A DNA stretch of 64,000 nucleotides. It comes from Candidatus Rhodoferax randersensis (lineage in GTDB: Bacteria > Pseudomonadota > Gammaproteobacteria > Burkholderiales > Burkholderiaceae_C). A program made the position numbers and the translations under genes. Of the stretch, positions 51,443 through 60,729 are shown one piece after another (within the stretch, counting starts at the first letter, position 1; each line of letters opens with the position of its first letter). A model generated the notes under the pieces. The model ran no database searches. It was given only the letters and a program-made list of their open reading frames with translations, and was not told the origin of the DNA. Where the stretch lies: contig JADKEH010000014.1 in NCBI GenBank assembly GCA_016718155.1, positions 62,001 through 126,000 of the forward strand, read 5' to 3'.

Positions 51443-52666
51443 ATGACCCACTTCAAGCCGCCGCTGCCGCTCTCACCACCGCTTTCAACCGCGCCAGCCA
51501 ACGGGTCTGGCTTTTGCCCGATGCGGCTGCAAAGGCTATCAGCGGTGCTGCAGGCGGAGGTGGACCGTCAGCGTCTGCCTGGCGCGGTTGCCCTGATCGC
51601 ACGACATGGTCAGACCGTCATGTTCGAGAGCCTGGGACAGCAAGACCCCGCGGCGGGCACACCCATGCAGCCGGGATCGATCTTTCGGATCTATTCCATG
51701 ACCAAGCCGATCGTCTCGGTGGCGGCCATGATGCTGGCCGAGCAGGGGCGCCTGCTGTTGAACGATCCCGTCTCCAAATACCTGCCGGAGTTTGCCGCGC
51801 AGCAGGTCTGCCACCGGGTAGAAGGCCACGTCAAGCTGCAGCCGGTGCGCCGCGGCGCCACGGTGCAGGACCTGTTGCGCCACACCGCCGGCCTGACCTA
51901 CGAGTTCCTCGGCAGTGCGCCAGTACAGCGCCAGTACGCCCAGACCCGGATCGGCTCGCGCGAGCGCAACAACGCCGAGTTGTCAGCGGCGCTGGCAGGC
52001 CTGCCGCTGGTGGCCGAACCCGGCACGGTGTGGGAGTACAGCCGCGCCACCGACGTGCTGGGCCGCATCATCGAGGTCATCAGCGGCCAGACGCTGGGGC
52101 AATTCCTGCAAAGCCAGGTGTTCGAGCCGCTGGGCATGCACGAGACCTGGTTCAATGTGCCCCCCGAGCAGCGCCATCGCGTGGCCGAGCCGTTTGCACG
52201 CGATCCCGATGGCGGCATGCAGATGCGTGTCTACAACCTGGACGAGCCGTGCAGCCTCGAATCAGGCGGCGGCGGGCTGCTTTGCACCACCGCTGATTAC
52301 GCCCGCTTCCTGCAGTTCATGCTCAACCAGGGCGAGCTTGACGGCACGCGCTTGCTGGGCCCCCGCACGGTGGCCTACATGACAGCGGACCACCTGGGCC
52401 AGATTCCGATCAATGGTGGCGGAGCGCGCGACCTGCTGCCGATGGGGTATGGCTTTGGACTGGGCTTTGCCGTGCGCCAGTCTGTCGGAATCGCACCCGC
52501 GCCGGGCTCTGCCGGAACCTACTACTGGGGCGGCCTGGGCGGCACCACCTTCTTCGTCGATCCCGTGCAAGACCTGTTTGCCATCCTGATGGTGCAAGCG
52601 CCGAACCAGCGCGAGCACTACCGCATGCTTTTTGCCAACCTGGTCTATGCGGCACTGATCGATTGA
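51443..52666 (+). CDS. Serine beta-lactamase-fold hydrolase
   Basis: A 407-residue class C beta-lactamase/EstB-like protein. The catalytic SxxK is YSMTKPIV (about residue 89), the tyrosine motif is WEYSRATDV, and the third block is around YYWGGLGGTTFFVDP. It lacks an obvious signal peptide, so it is more likely a cytosolic esterase or peptidase than a resistance enzyme. The true start could be internal (MRLQRLSAVLQ at residue 27). Substrate unknown. Confidence 0.85.
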   Translation: MTHFKPPLPLSPPLSTAPANGSGFCPMRLQRLSAVLQAEVDRQRLPGAVALIARHGQTVMFESLGQQDPAAGTPMQPGSIFRIYSMTKPIVSVAAMMLAEQGRLLLNDPVSKYLPEFAAQQVCHRVEGHVKLQPVRRGATVQDLLRHTAGLTYEFLGSAPVQRQYAQTRIGSRERNNAELSAALAGLPLVAEPGTVWEYSRATDVLGRIIEVISGQTLGQFLQSQVFEPLGMHETWFNVPPEQRHRVAEPFARDPDGGMQMRVYNLDEPCSLESGGGGLLCTTADYARFLQFMLNQGELDGTRLLGPRTVAYMTADHLGQIPINGGGARDLLPMGYGFGLGFAVRQSVGIAPAPGSAGTYYWGGLGGTTFFVDPVQDLFAILMVQAPNQREHYRMLFANLVYAALID

Positions 52667-52690
52667 CACTCGCCCGGATCGAGCCCTGCC

Positions 52691-52847
52691 TCAGGCCGCC
52701 GCGACCTGCAGCACCAGCTTGCCGAAGTTCTGGCCGCTGAACAGCTTGCCCAGCGCGTCGAGGAAGGCGTCCAGCCCCTGCACCACGTCTTCCTTGCTCT
52801 TCATGCGCCCGTCCTTCAGGTAGCCGGCCATCTTTCCATGAACCGGT
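52691..52847 (-). pseudogene. Truncated NADP-dependent oxidoreductase (3' remnant)
   Basis: About 50 codons ending at 52691 read GYLKDGRMKSKEDVVQGLDA then LFSGQNFGKLVLQVAA, the C-terminus of the CurA/leukotriene-B4-dehydrogenase-like MDR family. The rest of the gene is missing; immediately upstream (in its own direction) lies the dispersed repeat at 52848. Insertion- or recombination-linked truncation is likely. Confidence 0.75.
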
Positions 52848-52982
52848 CGTCATTGCGAGCGCAGCGCGGCAATCCATGTCCCCAAAATACATGGATCGAC
52901 ACGGCCTGCGGCCTCGCGATGACGATACTGGTTCAAGGTCCGTGTGCGGCTTCGGCCCGGATTCGGGAGGCTCGCAATGACG
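52848..52982. repeat. Dispersed inverted-repeat element plus extra half unit
   Basis: Arms at 52848-52876 and 52892-52924 flank a 15-base centre and nearly equal those of the 36244 copy. A further partial arm ending CTCGCAATGACG stands at 52966-52982. It separates the oxidoreductase remnant from an intact MDR gene. Confidence 0.85.
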
Positions 52983-53028
52983 GTACCCTTTCGTAGTGTG
53001 GGGTGGGCACAAGCCCAGGTCGTTTGGC

Positions 53029-54048
53029 CTAGCCGTGCGACACGCAGACCTTGCCAAACTGGCTGCCGCTCTTGAGGTAAGCCATGCCCTCCTTCAGTTC
53101 GTCGAAGGCAAAGACGCGGTCCACCACCGGCTTGATCTGATGCTGGGCCATGGCGCGCAGCATGGCCTCGAAGCCGTCGCGGTGGCCCACCGTGACGCCT
53201 TGCAGGCGCACCTGGCGCGTCACGATCAGACCCAGCGAAGTGGCCATGGTGCTGCCCGACAGGATGCCGATCATGGACAAAGTGCCACCAGGACGGATGC
53301 AGCGCAGCGACTGCGGCAGCGTCTTCTCGCCACCCAGTTCCAGAATCAGGTCGTAGCCTGTGCCACCGGTGATGCCGCGACTGGCCTTGGCCCACTCGGG
53401 TTCGTTGCGGTAATTGATGCAGGCATCGGCTCCCATTTGCTTGACGCGCGCAATCTTGTCATCGCTCGACGAGATCACGGTGACATGGGCACCCGCCAGC
53501 TTGGCAAACATCAGCGCAAACAGCGCCACTCCGCCAGTGCCCTGCACCAGTACTCGGTCGCCGGGCTTGACGGCGGCGCAAGTGTTGAGCGCGCTCCAGG
53601 CGGTCAGTGCCGCGCAGGGCAGCGTGGCCGCCTCCAGGTCGCTGAGGTAGGCCGGCACCTTGACCACACCCTGCTCCGACAGGCACATGTACCCGGCCAT
53701 GGTGCCGTCAATCGGGCCGCCCAGCGACTGCGTCAGGCGCTCAAGATCGGGCTCGCCGGCGATCCAGTTCTGGAAGAAGGTGGGGCAGACCCGGTCGCCC
53801 ACGGCCACGCGGGTGACGCCCGCGCCCACCGCCACCACCTCGCCCACGCCGTCCGAGATCGGAACCAGCGGCAAGGTGCCGGTGTAGCTGCCGTAACCCC
53901 GGTCCGGCACCACCAGATCCCGGAAATTCAAAGACGAAGCCTTCATGCGCAGCAGCACCTGGCCGGCGGCGGGCGTGGGTTGCGGCCGCTTCGACAGCTT
54001 CAGGTTGGCCATGCCCCAGTCGCCCTCAATCTGAAATACACGCATCAC
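53029..54048 (-). CDS. MDR-superfamily alcohol dehydrogenase-like protein
   Basis: A 339-residue zinc-free medium-chain oxidoreductase. The N-terminal GroES-like domain has SLNFRDLVVPDRGYG and PISDGVGEVVAVG; the NAD(P) site is VLVQGTGGVALFALMFAK. Residues for the structural zinc lobe are absent. It ends HRDGFEAML to GSQFGKVCVSHG. The substrate is unknown. A second MDR gene lies just upstream in the same direction. Confidence 0.88.
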   Translation of the reverse strand: MMRVFQIEGDWGMANLKLSKRPQPTPAAGQVLLRMKASSLNFRDLVVPDRGYGSYTGTLPLVPISDGVGEVVAVGAGVTRVAVGDRVCPTFFQNWIAGEPDLERLTQSLGGPIDGTMAGYMCLSEQGVVKVPAYLSDLEAATLPCAALTAWSALNTCAAVKPGDRVLVQGTGGVALFALMFAKLAGAHVTVISSSDDKIARVKQMGADACINYRNEPEWAKASRGITGGTGYDLILELGGEKTLPQSLRCIRPGGTLSMIGILSGSTMATSLGLIVTRQVRLQGVTVGHRDGFEAMLRAMAQHQIKPVVDRVFAFDELKEGMAYLKSGSQFGKVCVSHG

Positions 54049-54094
54049 GATCTCCTGGTTTGATTGAATTGATTTTGGCCCCGGCGTGCCGCTC

Positions 54095-55090
54095 TCACAG
54101 CGTCAGAATGCTGCAGCCGGTGGTCTGGCGCGCCTCCAGGTCGCGGTGGGCCCGTTGCACCTCCGCTAGTGGGTAACGCTGGTCGATACGGATCTTTACC
54201 TGGCCGCTGCCGACCACGGCAAACAGCTCGTCCGCCATGGCCTGCGTGGTCTCGCGCGTGGCGATATGCGTGAACAAGGTCTGGCGCGTCACATAAAGCG
54301 AACCCTTGGCGCCCAGCATGCCCGGCGCGAACGGCGCCACGGGGCCAGAGGCATTGCCGAAACTGGCCATCAGACCAAAGGGCTGCAGGCAATCGAGCGA
54401 CTTGTCCCAGGTGTCCTTGCCGACCGAGTCGTACACCACCTTGACGCCCTTGCCGGCTGTGATGTCCTTGACGCGGGCCAGAAAATCCTCGGTCCGGTAG
54501 TTGATCGCATGCTCGGCGCCGTGCTGCAGGGCCAACGCGCACTTGGCGTCCGAGCCCGCCGTGGCGATGAGCCGCAGGCCCAGCGCGCGCGCCCATTGGC
54601 AGGCAATCAGCCCGACACCGCCGGCGGCTGCGTGAAACAGCACGAAGTCCCCCGCCTGCAAACCACCCTGGGGTTGCGTGCGCTTGAGCAGGTACTGCGC
54701 GGTCAGACCCTTGAGCATCATGGCCGCACCGGTCTCGAAGCTGATCGCATCGGGCAGCTTGCACACGCACTTGGCGGGCATCACGCGCAACTGGCAGTAA
54801 CTGCCGGGCGGCAAGGACGCGTAGGCAGCCCGGTCCCCCGCCTTGAGATGCGTGACGCCCTGCCCCACCGCCTCCACCACGCCCGCGGCTTCCATGCCCA
54901 ACTGCAGCGGCATGGGCATCGGGTACAGGCCGGTGCGGTGGTAGACATCGATGAAGTTCAGGCCGACCGCCTGGTGCCGGATACGGATCTCGCCGGGACC
55001 CGGTTCACCGACCGCGACCTGAACCAGTTTGAGTTGTTCTGGACCGCCGGGCTGGTCGATCTGAATGGCTTGGGAGTTGTGCGCAGTCAT
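54095..55090 (-). CDS. NADPH:quinone oxidoreductase, QOR type
   Basis: A 331-residue zeta-crystallin/QorA-like enzyme reducing quinones with NADPH. IRHQAVGLNFIDVYHRTGLYP and GMEAAGVVEAVGQGV are the family N-terminus; the nucleotide site is HAAAGGVGLIACQWA; YDSVGKDTWDKSLDCL and ending RQTTGCSILTL follow. The ATG at 55090 removes an unrelated extension. It precedes the other MDR gene by 46 bases and may share its transcript. Confidence 0.9.
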   Translation of the reverse strand: MTAHNSQAIQIDQPGGPEQLKLVQVAVGEPGPGEIRIRHQAVGLNFIDVYHRTGLYPMPMPLQLGMEAAGVVEAVGQGVTHLKAGDRAAYASLPPGSYCQLRVMPAKCVCKLPDAISFETGAAMMLKGLTAQYLLKRTQPQGGLQAGDFVLFHAAAGGVGLIACQWARALGLRLIATAGSDAKCALALQHGAEHAINYRTEDFLARVKDITAGKGVKVVYDSVGKDTWDKSLDCLQPFGLMASFGNASGPVAPFAPGMLGAKGSLYVTRQTLFTHIATRETTQAMADELFAVVGSGQVKIRIDQRYPLAEVQRAHRDLEARQTTGCSILTL

Positions 55091-55182
55091 GGCAAGGTAA
55101 TCCTGTGAATGGAATCCCCACATCCTGCCACGAAACGCGCCGAGCCGGCACGCTGGCGCACACGACTGCATTCACCCCGAGG

Positions 55183-57846
55183 TCATTGCGCGGGGCCGGA
55201 GTCGGCCGAACCCAGCAGAGTTTCGAACTCAGCCAGTGGAAGCGGCCGGGCGAACAGAAAACCCTGACACAACTCACACCCGTGCAGCGTCAGGAAAGCC
55301 CGCTGCGCGGCGGTCTCCACGCCCTCGGCGATGACTTCCAGGCCGAGGTTCCTGGCCATGCCAATGATGGTCTGGATGATCACCGCATCGGTCGCGGCGA
55401 TGCCAATGTTGCGCACGAAGGACTGGTCAATCTTGAGTTGGTCCAGCGGCAGGCGCGTCAGGTACGACAAGGAAGACTGGCCGGTGCCAAAGTCATCCAT
55501 CGAAAAGCGAACGCCCACCGCCTTGAGCGCGTTCATCTTCTCGATCGTGTCCTGCACGTTGTCCAGCACCATTGATTCGGTCAGTTCCAGCTTGATGAGC
55601 GTCGCGTTGGCGCCGGTCTCGGCGAGTACCGCGCGAACCTGATCCACAAAGTCGGGCTGACGAAACTGCCGCGCACTGACGTTCACCGCCAATTGCAACT
55701 CGCGCCGCCCCGGCACCTGTTCCCAGGCCTTGAGTTGCGCGCAAGCAGTCCTGAGCACCCACTGACCAATCGGCAGAATCAGGCCGGTTTCCTCGGCCAG
55801 GGGTATGAAGTCCAGCGGCGAAACCAAGCCACGCCGAGGATGCAACCAGCGAATCAACACCTCGGCGCCCACTGGCGAGCCGTCCAGTAAGACCTGCATC
55901 TGGTAGTACAACTGAAACTGCCCCGCTGCCAGGGCCAGGCGCAGGTCTTGCTCAAGCTCGGCGCGGTGGGCAATGGCCGCCTGCATCGCCGGGTCGAAGA
56001 AGCACAGCGCGTTGCGCCCGCTGTTCTTGACCTGGTACATGGCGATGTCAGCCTGCTTGAGCAGATCGGCAGGCGTTTGCTGCCCCTCACCAAACAGGGT
56101 TGCACCGACGCTGGGGGTGCTGGCGTGAACGTGTTGCGCCAACTGGAAGGGCTGGTTCAGGCTGGCCACCACCTTCTCCCCAACCAGTCGGGTTTGGGCC
56201 GCCGCCTCGAAGGTCTGGCCACTGAGCCCCTCCAGCATCACCACAAACTCGTCACCCCCGAGGCGCGCCACCGTGTCACCCTCGCGCACACAGGACTTCA
56301 GGCGCGTGGCCACTTGTTGCAGCAGCAGGTCCCCCACATCATGACCGAGCGTGTCATTGAGTGACTTGAAATGGTCAAGGTCAATAAACAGCAGCGCGCC
56401 GCGCCTGCCACTGCGCGCAGTCGACACCACCGCGTGCTGCAGCCGGTCGAGCAACAGGCGCCGGTTGGGCAACCGGGTCAATGGATCGTAGAACGCCAGT
56501 TGCTCGATCTCGGCCGAGGCGCGGCGCAGTTCGGTCACGTCCTGGTAGACGATCACCAAGCCGCCATCCGGCGTGCGCCGCTCCGTCACCTGAATCACGT
56601 GGCCGCCTGGCGGGTGCTGCTCGTGCGAGCCCTGGGCGTTGGCCAGCAAGGCCAGGCGTTGCTTCAACCAGGCCCGTCGCTCGTCGTCGCTGGCCTGTGG
56701 CAGATGCCGCACGACGGTCAGTTCAAGCACCGCGCGAAAGGGCAAGCCGGGCCGCATCACATCAGCGAGCCAGGGGTACATTTCGACAAAGCGCTGGTTC
56801 CAGCTCACCAACTGCTGCGCGGCATCGAGCAACACAAAACCGCTCACCATGGATTCGAGCGCCTGGTCCAGCGTGGCCTTGGACCGCGAGATAGCCATGC
56901 GGGCCTGCGCCAACCGTCCCATGTACCAGGCGACAAATCCGCCCGCAGCCAAAATCATCACCGAAAACAGCAAGGACACGACCAGGCCCAGGTCGCGCTG
57001 GGTGCGCCAGTGCGTCAGGACGGAATCAATCGGAATGCTGGCCGCAATCAGCACATCGCGGTACAGAATCGGCCGCATCACCACCAGGGCCGGGGCACCG
57101 CCGAGGCGCGCCGGGGCGCGCAAGGCACCACTGCCTTGACGGTACTGCGCCAGCGGCGGTGCCAACTGTGTGCCAAGTCGCTGCTCCAGCGCGGGCATGC
57201 TGGCCAACAACTGCCCGCTGCTGCGCTCCAGGGTCACTTCCAGGCCGCTGATGTCAACACCCTGAACCATGATTGCAACCAACAAGGGCACCTGGACTTC
57301 GGCGGCAACCACCACCTTGGAGGTATCCGCCAGCTTGATCGACCGCGCCAGGTACACCACACGCTCGGAGCTGGCAAAGCTGACTACTGGCGCGCTCACC
57401 AGCATGGTGGACACCGACTGTCCCAGCACCTCGTCGACAAAGCCCGCTGGCAGGCTGGGCTTGAGTTCGGCGCCACTGGGGTCGGACGACGCCAGTACCT
57501 TGCCCCTGGCGTCCAGCAGCGTGACATGGCGCACCATCAGATTCTGTTGCGCGACGCTGGACATGGAGCGACTCGCCGCCCTGGAGTCGACCCAATCGGC
57601 CGCAAGTCCGGACAGTCCCAACACTTCATCCATGCCGGCCAGCAGCACATCCACTCCAAGCAGGCTGCGATTGAGCGCCGTCTCGGCACCGCTGACGAAA
57701 CGCACCGCCTGCGCTTCGCTGTCTGCCAGGGCGTCCTGGCGGATGGTCCAGATCCAGCTCGCCGCAGTGGCCCACACAGCGACCAGGAACATCCCAACCA
57801 GGGCTAGGCTGTACCGGGTAACCGTGTCGAAGCGTCTGCTCATCAT
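55183..57846 (-). CDS. Membrane GGDEF/EAL c-di-GMP enzyme
   Basis: An 887-residue sensor: TM1 (residues about 12-32), a periplasmic sensor region, TM2 near residue 290, a PAS-like domain (SMVSGFVLLDAAQQLVSW), then GGDEF and EAL. The cyclase site RLGGDEFVVML is intact with an I-site REGD five residues before it. The phosphodiesterase motif is EVL rather than EAL, but the glutamate is kept, with DDFGTG and EGVET present. Either or both activities are possible. Its start overlaps the TRAP-receptor stop (ATGATGA), coupling the two. Confidence 0.92.
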   Translation of the reverse strand: MMSRRFDTVTRYSLALVGMFLVAVWATAASWIWTIRQDALADSEAQAVRFVSGAETALNRSLLGVDVLLAGMDEVLGLSGLAADWVDSRAASRSMSSVAQQNLMVRHVTLLDARGKVLASSDPSGAELKPSLPAGFVDEVLGQSVSTMLVSAPVVSFASSERVVYLARSIKLADTSKVVVAAEVQVPLLVAIMVQGVDISGLEVTLERSSGQLLASMPALEQRLGTQLAPPLAQYRQGSGALRAPARLGGAPALVVMRPILYRDVLIAASIPIDSVLTHWRTQRDLGLVVSLLFSVMILAAGGFVAWYMGRLAQARMAISRSKATLDQALESMVSGFVLLDAAQQLVSWNQRFVEMYPWLADVMRPGLPFRAVLELTVVRHLPQASDDERRAWLKQRLALLANAQGSHEQHPPGGHVIQVTERRTPDGGLVIVYQDVTELRRASAEIEQLAFYDPLTRLPNRRLLLDRLQHAVVSTARSGRRGALLFIDLDHFKSLNDTLGHDVGDLLLQQVATRLKSCVREGDTVARLGGDEFVVMLEGLSGQTFEAAAQTRLVGEKVVASLNQPFQLAQHVHASTPSVGATLFGEGQQTPADLLKQADIAMYQVKNSGRNALCFFDPAMQAAIAHRAELEQDLRLALAAGQFQLYYQMQVLLDGSPVGAEVLIRWLHPRRGLVSPLDFIPLAEETGLILPIGQWVLRTACAQLKAWEQVPGRRELQLAVNVSARQFRQPDFVDQVRAVLAETGANATLIKLELTESMVLDNVQDTIEKMNALKAVGVRFSMDDFGTGQSSLSYLTRLPLDQLKIDQSFVRNIGIAATDAVIIQTIIGMARNLGLEVIAEGVETAAQRAFLTLHGCELCQGFLFARPLPLAEFETLLGSADSGPAQ

Positions 57847-58919
57847 CGATCAGGCGAAGCCATCATCCCCCGCACAGGGCCGATGGTCTGGTTCCAGATG
57901 CCCGCGCAAGGCTGGCTGCAGCGTTGCAGCCAGCGCGGCAAGACAGTGCTGGCAAGAATCTCCTGCCGGCGCCGCTCGTCCTGTGCCGAGATGGGTACCC
58001 CCTGCATCTGCCCCGCCCGACCAGTACGGCATGCGGCAGCGCCGGTGTTGCAGGCCAAGCCTTCAGCCGTCTCGCGCTCGCTTTCCAGCCAAATGGCGGC
58101 CTCCAGCTTGGGCAGTTCGCGGCTCAACAAGGCCCTCAAATCCGGCGGCAAAGCCGTCCAGGCCGACTGGTTGGCGCCAAAAACGGCGACGCCCCAGGTG
58201 ATTGGCAGGGCGTGGATATGAGACGTCACCTGGTGCAACCCCAAGGTATTGCCAGACATCGTGCCGGTGATGGCGCAATCGATGTTGCCGGACGCCACGT
58301 TGGCCATGATTTGCGCAAAGCCGGTCACCACCGGCGTGGCTCCCAAGGCTGAAACAAAGTCGGACTGGGTGGCCGAAGACACCCGAATGCGCCGCCCCTT
58401 GAGGTCGGACAGACTGGTCATGGCGGCCCGGCAAAACACCACCTGAGCCGGATAGACGTACAGCGCCAGAGGCTCCATGGCATGGCGTTCACGCAGGGTC
58501 TTTTCCAGATAGGGGCGAAAGGCGGCGACCGAGCGCTTCAGGCTTGCCATGTCAGGATTGAGGCCAGCCAAGTCCAGCGCCCCAAACTCGGTGTATTGCT
58601 GCGCCAGCGCGCTAACCAGAGCCGTTCCGAACGGCACCACACCGAGTTGAATCAGTCGCAGCATGTCGCCGCCGGGAACCCCGGCCCGGTCAAAGGGAAC
58701 GATTTCCGCATCAAACTTGCCACCACTAAGGTGCAGCAGCTCTTTGCTCCAAAACGGCTCTTCATGGCGAACATACTGGTTCAGCCCAGCCAGACCACCG
58801 ACGATGCGAAGCTTTTGGGGCCCCGACTGGGAGGCCGCCGGGCCGACCCCGACACACAGAATGCTGAAGGCGGCCACGAGCCACTTTAGTGCTACCGTTT
58901 TGCGAATCACATGAAACAT
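57843..58919 (-). CDS. TRAP/DctP-type periplasmic solute receptor
   Basis: A 358-residue exported receptor starting MFHVIRKTVALKWLVAAFS (signal to about residue 30). The body has LRIVGGLAGLNQYVRHEEPF, LIQLGVVPFGTALVSALA and KGRRIRVSSATQSDFVSALG, the DctP pattern. No TRAP membrane genes are adjacent. It overlaps the GGDEF/EAL gene, so it may deliver a ligand signal to that sensor's periplasmic region rather than to a transporter. A longer upstream frame is rejected. Confidence 0.88.
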   Translation of the reverse strand: MFHVIRKTVALKWLVAAFSILCVGVGPAASQSGPQKLRIVGGLAGLNQYVRHEEPFWSKELLHLSGGKFDAEIVPFDRAGVPGGDMLRLIQLGVVPFGTALVSALAQQYTEFGALDLAGLNPDMASLKRSVAAFRPYLEKTLRERHAMEPLALYVYPAQVVFCRAAMTSLSDLKGRRIRVSSATQSDFVSALGATPVVTGFAQIMANVASGNIDCAITGTMSGNTLGLHQVTSHIHALPITWGVAVFGANQSAWTALPPDLRALLSRELPKLEAAIWLESERETAEGLACNTGAAACRTGRAGQMQGVPISAQDERRRQEILASTVLPRWLQRCSQPCAGIWNQTIGPVRGMMASPDR

Positions 58920-58983
58920 GGACGTCTTCCTTGCCTGCACCGTCGCTGAAGCTTCGACTCTATCAAGAAGCGGCTCCCGGCAC

Positions 58984-59778
58984 TCAATAAGTGCCGGGGT
59001 ACGCCCCACCATCGGCCAGCACGTTCTGACCAGTGATGTAGCCGGCCTGCTGGCTGCACAGGAAAGCGCAAATGGCGCCGAACTCTTGCGGGGTTCCAAA
59101 GCGCCTGGCCGGAATCGCACCGCGCCGGGCCTGCAGCACAGCATCGAGTGATTGACCGGTCTTGTCGGCCACGCCCTGCATCGTGCCCCTGAGTCGGTCC
59201 GTGTCGAAGGCGCCGGGCAGCAAGTTGTTGATCGTGACGCCCTGAGCCGCCAGCGGGCTGCGCGCCACACCCGCCACGAAACCGGTCAGGCCACTGCGGG
59301 CGCCATTGGACAAGCCCAGAATGTCAATCGGCGCCTTCACCGCGCTGGAGGTGATATTCACAATGCGGCCAAAGCCACGAGACGCCATGCCGTCCACGGT
59401 CGCCTTGATCAACTCGATCGGCGTGAGCATGTTGGCTTGCAGGGCGCGCTGCCAGTCCTCCTGCGACCAGTTGCGGAAGTCTCCGGGCGCCGGTCCGGCG
59501 GCATTGGTCACCACGATGTCAAAGTCGCGGCGCTGCTCGAACACCGCCTCGCGTCCCTGCGCCTGGGTGATGTCGGCGCTCACGGCCAGCACCTCGACGC
59601 CGCCCGGATACACCGGGTCGCTGCGCAGCTGGGTCGCGGCCTCGGCCAGGGCTTGGGCCCCGCGCGCCACGATCAGCACATTGACGCCCTCTTTCACCAG
59701 GGCGTGCGCGCAGCCAAAACCCAGCCCGCGACTGGCGCCGCAGACCAGCGCCCATTTGCCCGAAATGCCCAAATCCAT
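58984..59778 (-). CDS. Atypical SDR-family oxidoreductase
   Basis: A 264-residue Rossmann protein. The cofactor motif is VCGASRGLGFGCA and NNAG is replaced by TNAAGP. The catalytic serine region is NITSSAVKAP, but the YxxxK pair is replaced (LGLSNGARSGL), so canonical reductase chemistry is doubtful. It belongs to a FabG-like subgroup where this is usual. It ends in GQNVLADGGAYPGTY. No functional clue from its neighbours. Confidence 0.85.
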   Translation of the reverse strand: MDLGISGKWALVCGASRGLGFGCAHALVKEGVNVLIVARGAQALAEAATQLRSDPVYPGGVEVLAVSADITQAQGREAVFEQRRDFDIVVTNAAGPAPGDFRNWSQEDWQRALQANMLTPIELIKATVDGMASRGFGRIVNITSSAVKAPIDILGLSNGARSGLTGFVAGVARSPLAAQGVTINNLLPGAFDTDRLRGTMQGVADKTGQSLDAVLQARRGAIPARRFGTPQEFGAICAFLCSQQAGYITGQNVLADGGAYPGTY

Positions 59779-59873
59779 AACAATTCACCTTTATGACCGT
59801 GCGTCACTGTACGCGATGCCCCGCCCGGCGCATCCATGCAGGATCGTTGGGTGGTGGGCTCTGGGTGTCTCCG

Positions 59874-59909
59874 CAAAGCGTGGTAAACCACCACTTATTT
59901 CACGCTTTG
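59874..59909. repeat. Inverted repeat between the SDR gene and the exported-protein cluster
   Basis: Perfect arms CAAAGCGTG and CACGCTTTG with an 18-base centre containing GGTAAACC. No T-run follows. It could be an operator for either divergent side; seen once only. Confidence 0.4.
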
Positions 59910-60017
59910 GCTGTGGACACAGGGTGGACAAGGCGCCAGCGTCTGTCATGATTCGCGCATTCTGAACACTTAGCCGAGTGAGCATTCGGTCTTCCTTCAT
60001 TTTTCAGGACACTAGCT

Positions 60018-60674
60018 ATGACACCGCGAACACTTTTGCTTTCCCTGCTTGTTGGCCTGTCCCTCGCCATCCCGGCGCACGCGCAAGGCTTCAAGTTCTC
60101 GGACGAAGACGCCACCGACAAGGCCGAAGAAGCTGAGAAGATCGCCAAGATCAACTCCTTGCTGTCAACACCGTGCCGCGCCAAGATCAAGAACCAGAAG
60201 ATCATGGTGCTGATCGGAGAGAGCCGCAACGGCCTGATCAACGCCCGGCAATCAACCTACAACTCGCACATCAACGCGATCAACAGCCGTCTCAAGGCGA
60301 TGGGTCTGCGGACCTACACGCAAGAGCAGATTCGCCAGCAAGTGGCGCAAGCCGAGATCGATGCCTACTTCAAGAACGACGCCGACGCTGCGCTCAACGC
60401 CTCCAAAAAATTGGCCGCCAACTACATCCTGCGCGGCGTGATCGAGACCCAGGCCACGCGCAACCTGATGGTCAACGTCAATCAGGTCAACATCAACATG
60501 GCCTTCACCCTGACCGGCGCCAACGGCAAGCTGATTTCGCAGACCAGTGCCAGCAATGCCAGTTACGCAGGCGCCGATACCTCCGGCATGGCGCTGACCC
60601 TGATCAACGAAAGCGCTGACGAGGTCGTCGCAACTTTGTACAGCGACTATTGCCGGCGCGCCGGCACCCAGTAG
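60018..60674 (+). CDS. Exported protein, LpoB/CsgG-like fold suspected
   Basis: A 218-residue protein with signal peptide MTPRTLLLSLLVGLSLAIPAHA. The body has a beta-alpha pattern: NQKIMVLIGES, a helix with AINSRLKAMGLRTY, ANYILRGVIETQ, then INMAFTLTGANGKLISQ and a final helix NESADEVVATLYSDY. This is the layout of LpoB/TolB-N/CsgG-type periplasmic domains. It also resembles the tail of the kinase product downstream. Two cysteines (CRAK, DYC) may form a disulfide. Function unknown; first of three likely co-transcribed genes. Confidence 0.75.
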   Translation: MTPRTLLLSLLVGLSLAIPAHAQGFKFSDEDATDKAEEAEKIAKINSLLSTPCRAKIKNQKIMVLIGESRNGLINARQSTYNSHINAINSRLKAMGLRTYTQEQIRQQVAQAEIDAYFKNDADAALNASKKLAANYILRGVIETQATRNLMVNVNQVNINMAFTLTGANGKLISQTSASNASYAGADTSGMALTLINESADEVVATLYSDYCRRAGTQ

Positions 60675-60729
60675 GTCGGCCACCTGGTCCGAACCGTTCC
60701 AACTACCCCGTTCTTGCAGAGACTCCACC

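Noticed and set aside
56371..57807. 478-codon plus-strand frame opposite the GGDEF/EAL gene
   Set aside because: Antisense shadow; GGDEF and EAL motifs lie on the other strand.
59874..59909. Inverted repeat as a terminator
   Set aside because: No T-run on either side; listed only as an inverted repeat.
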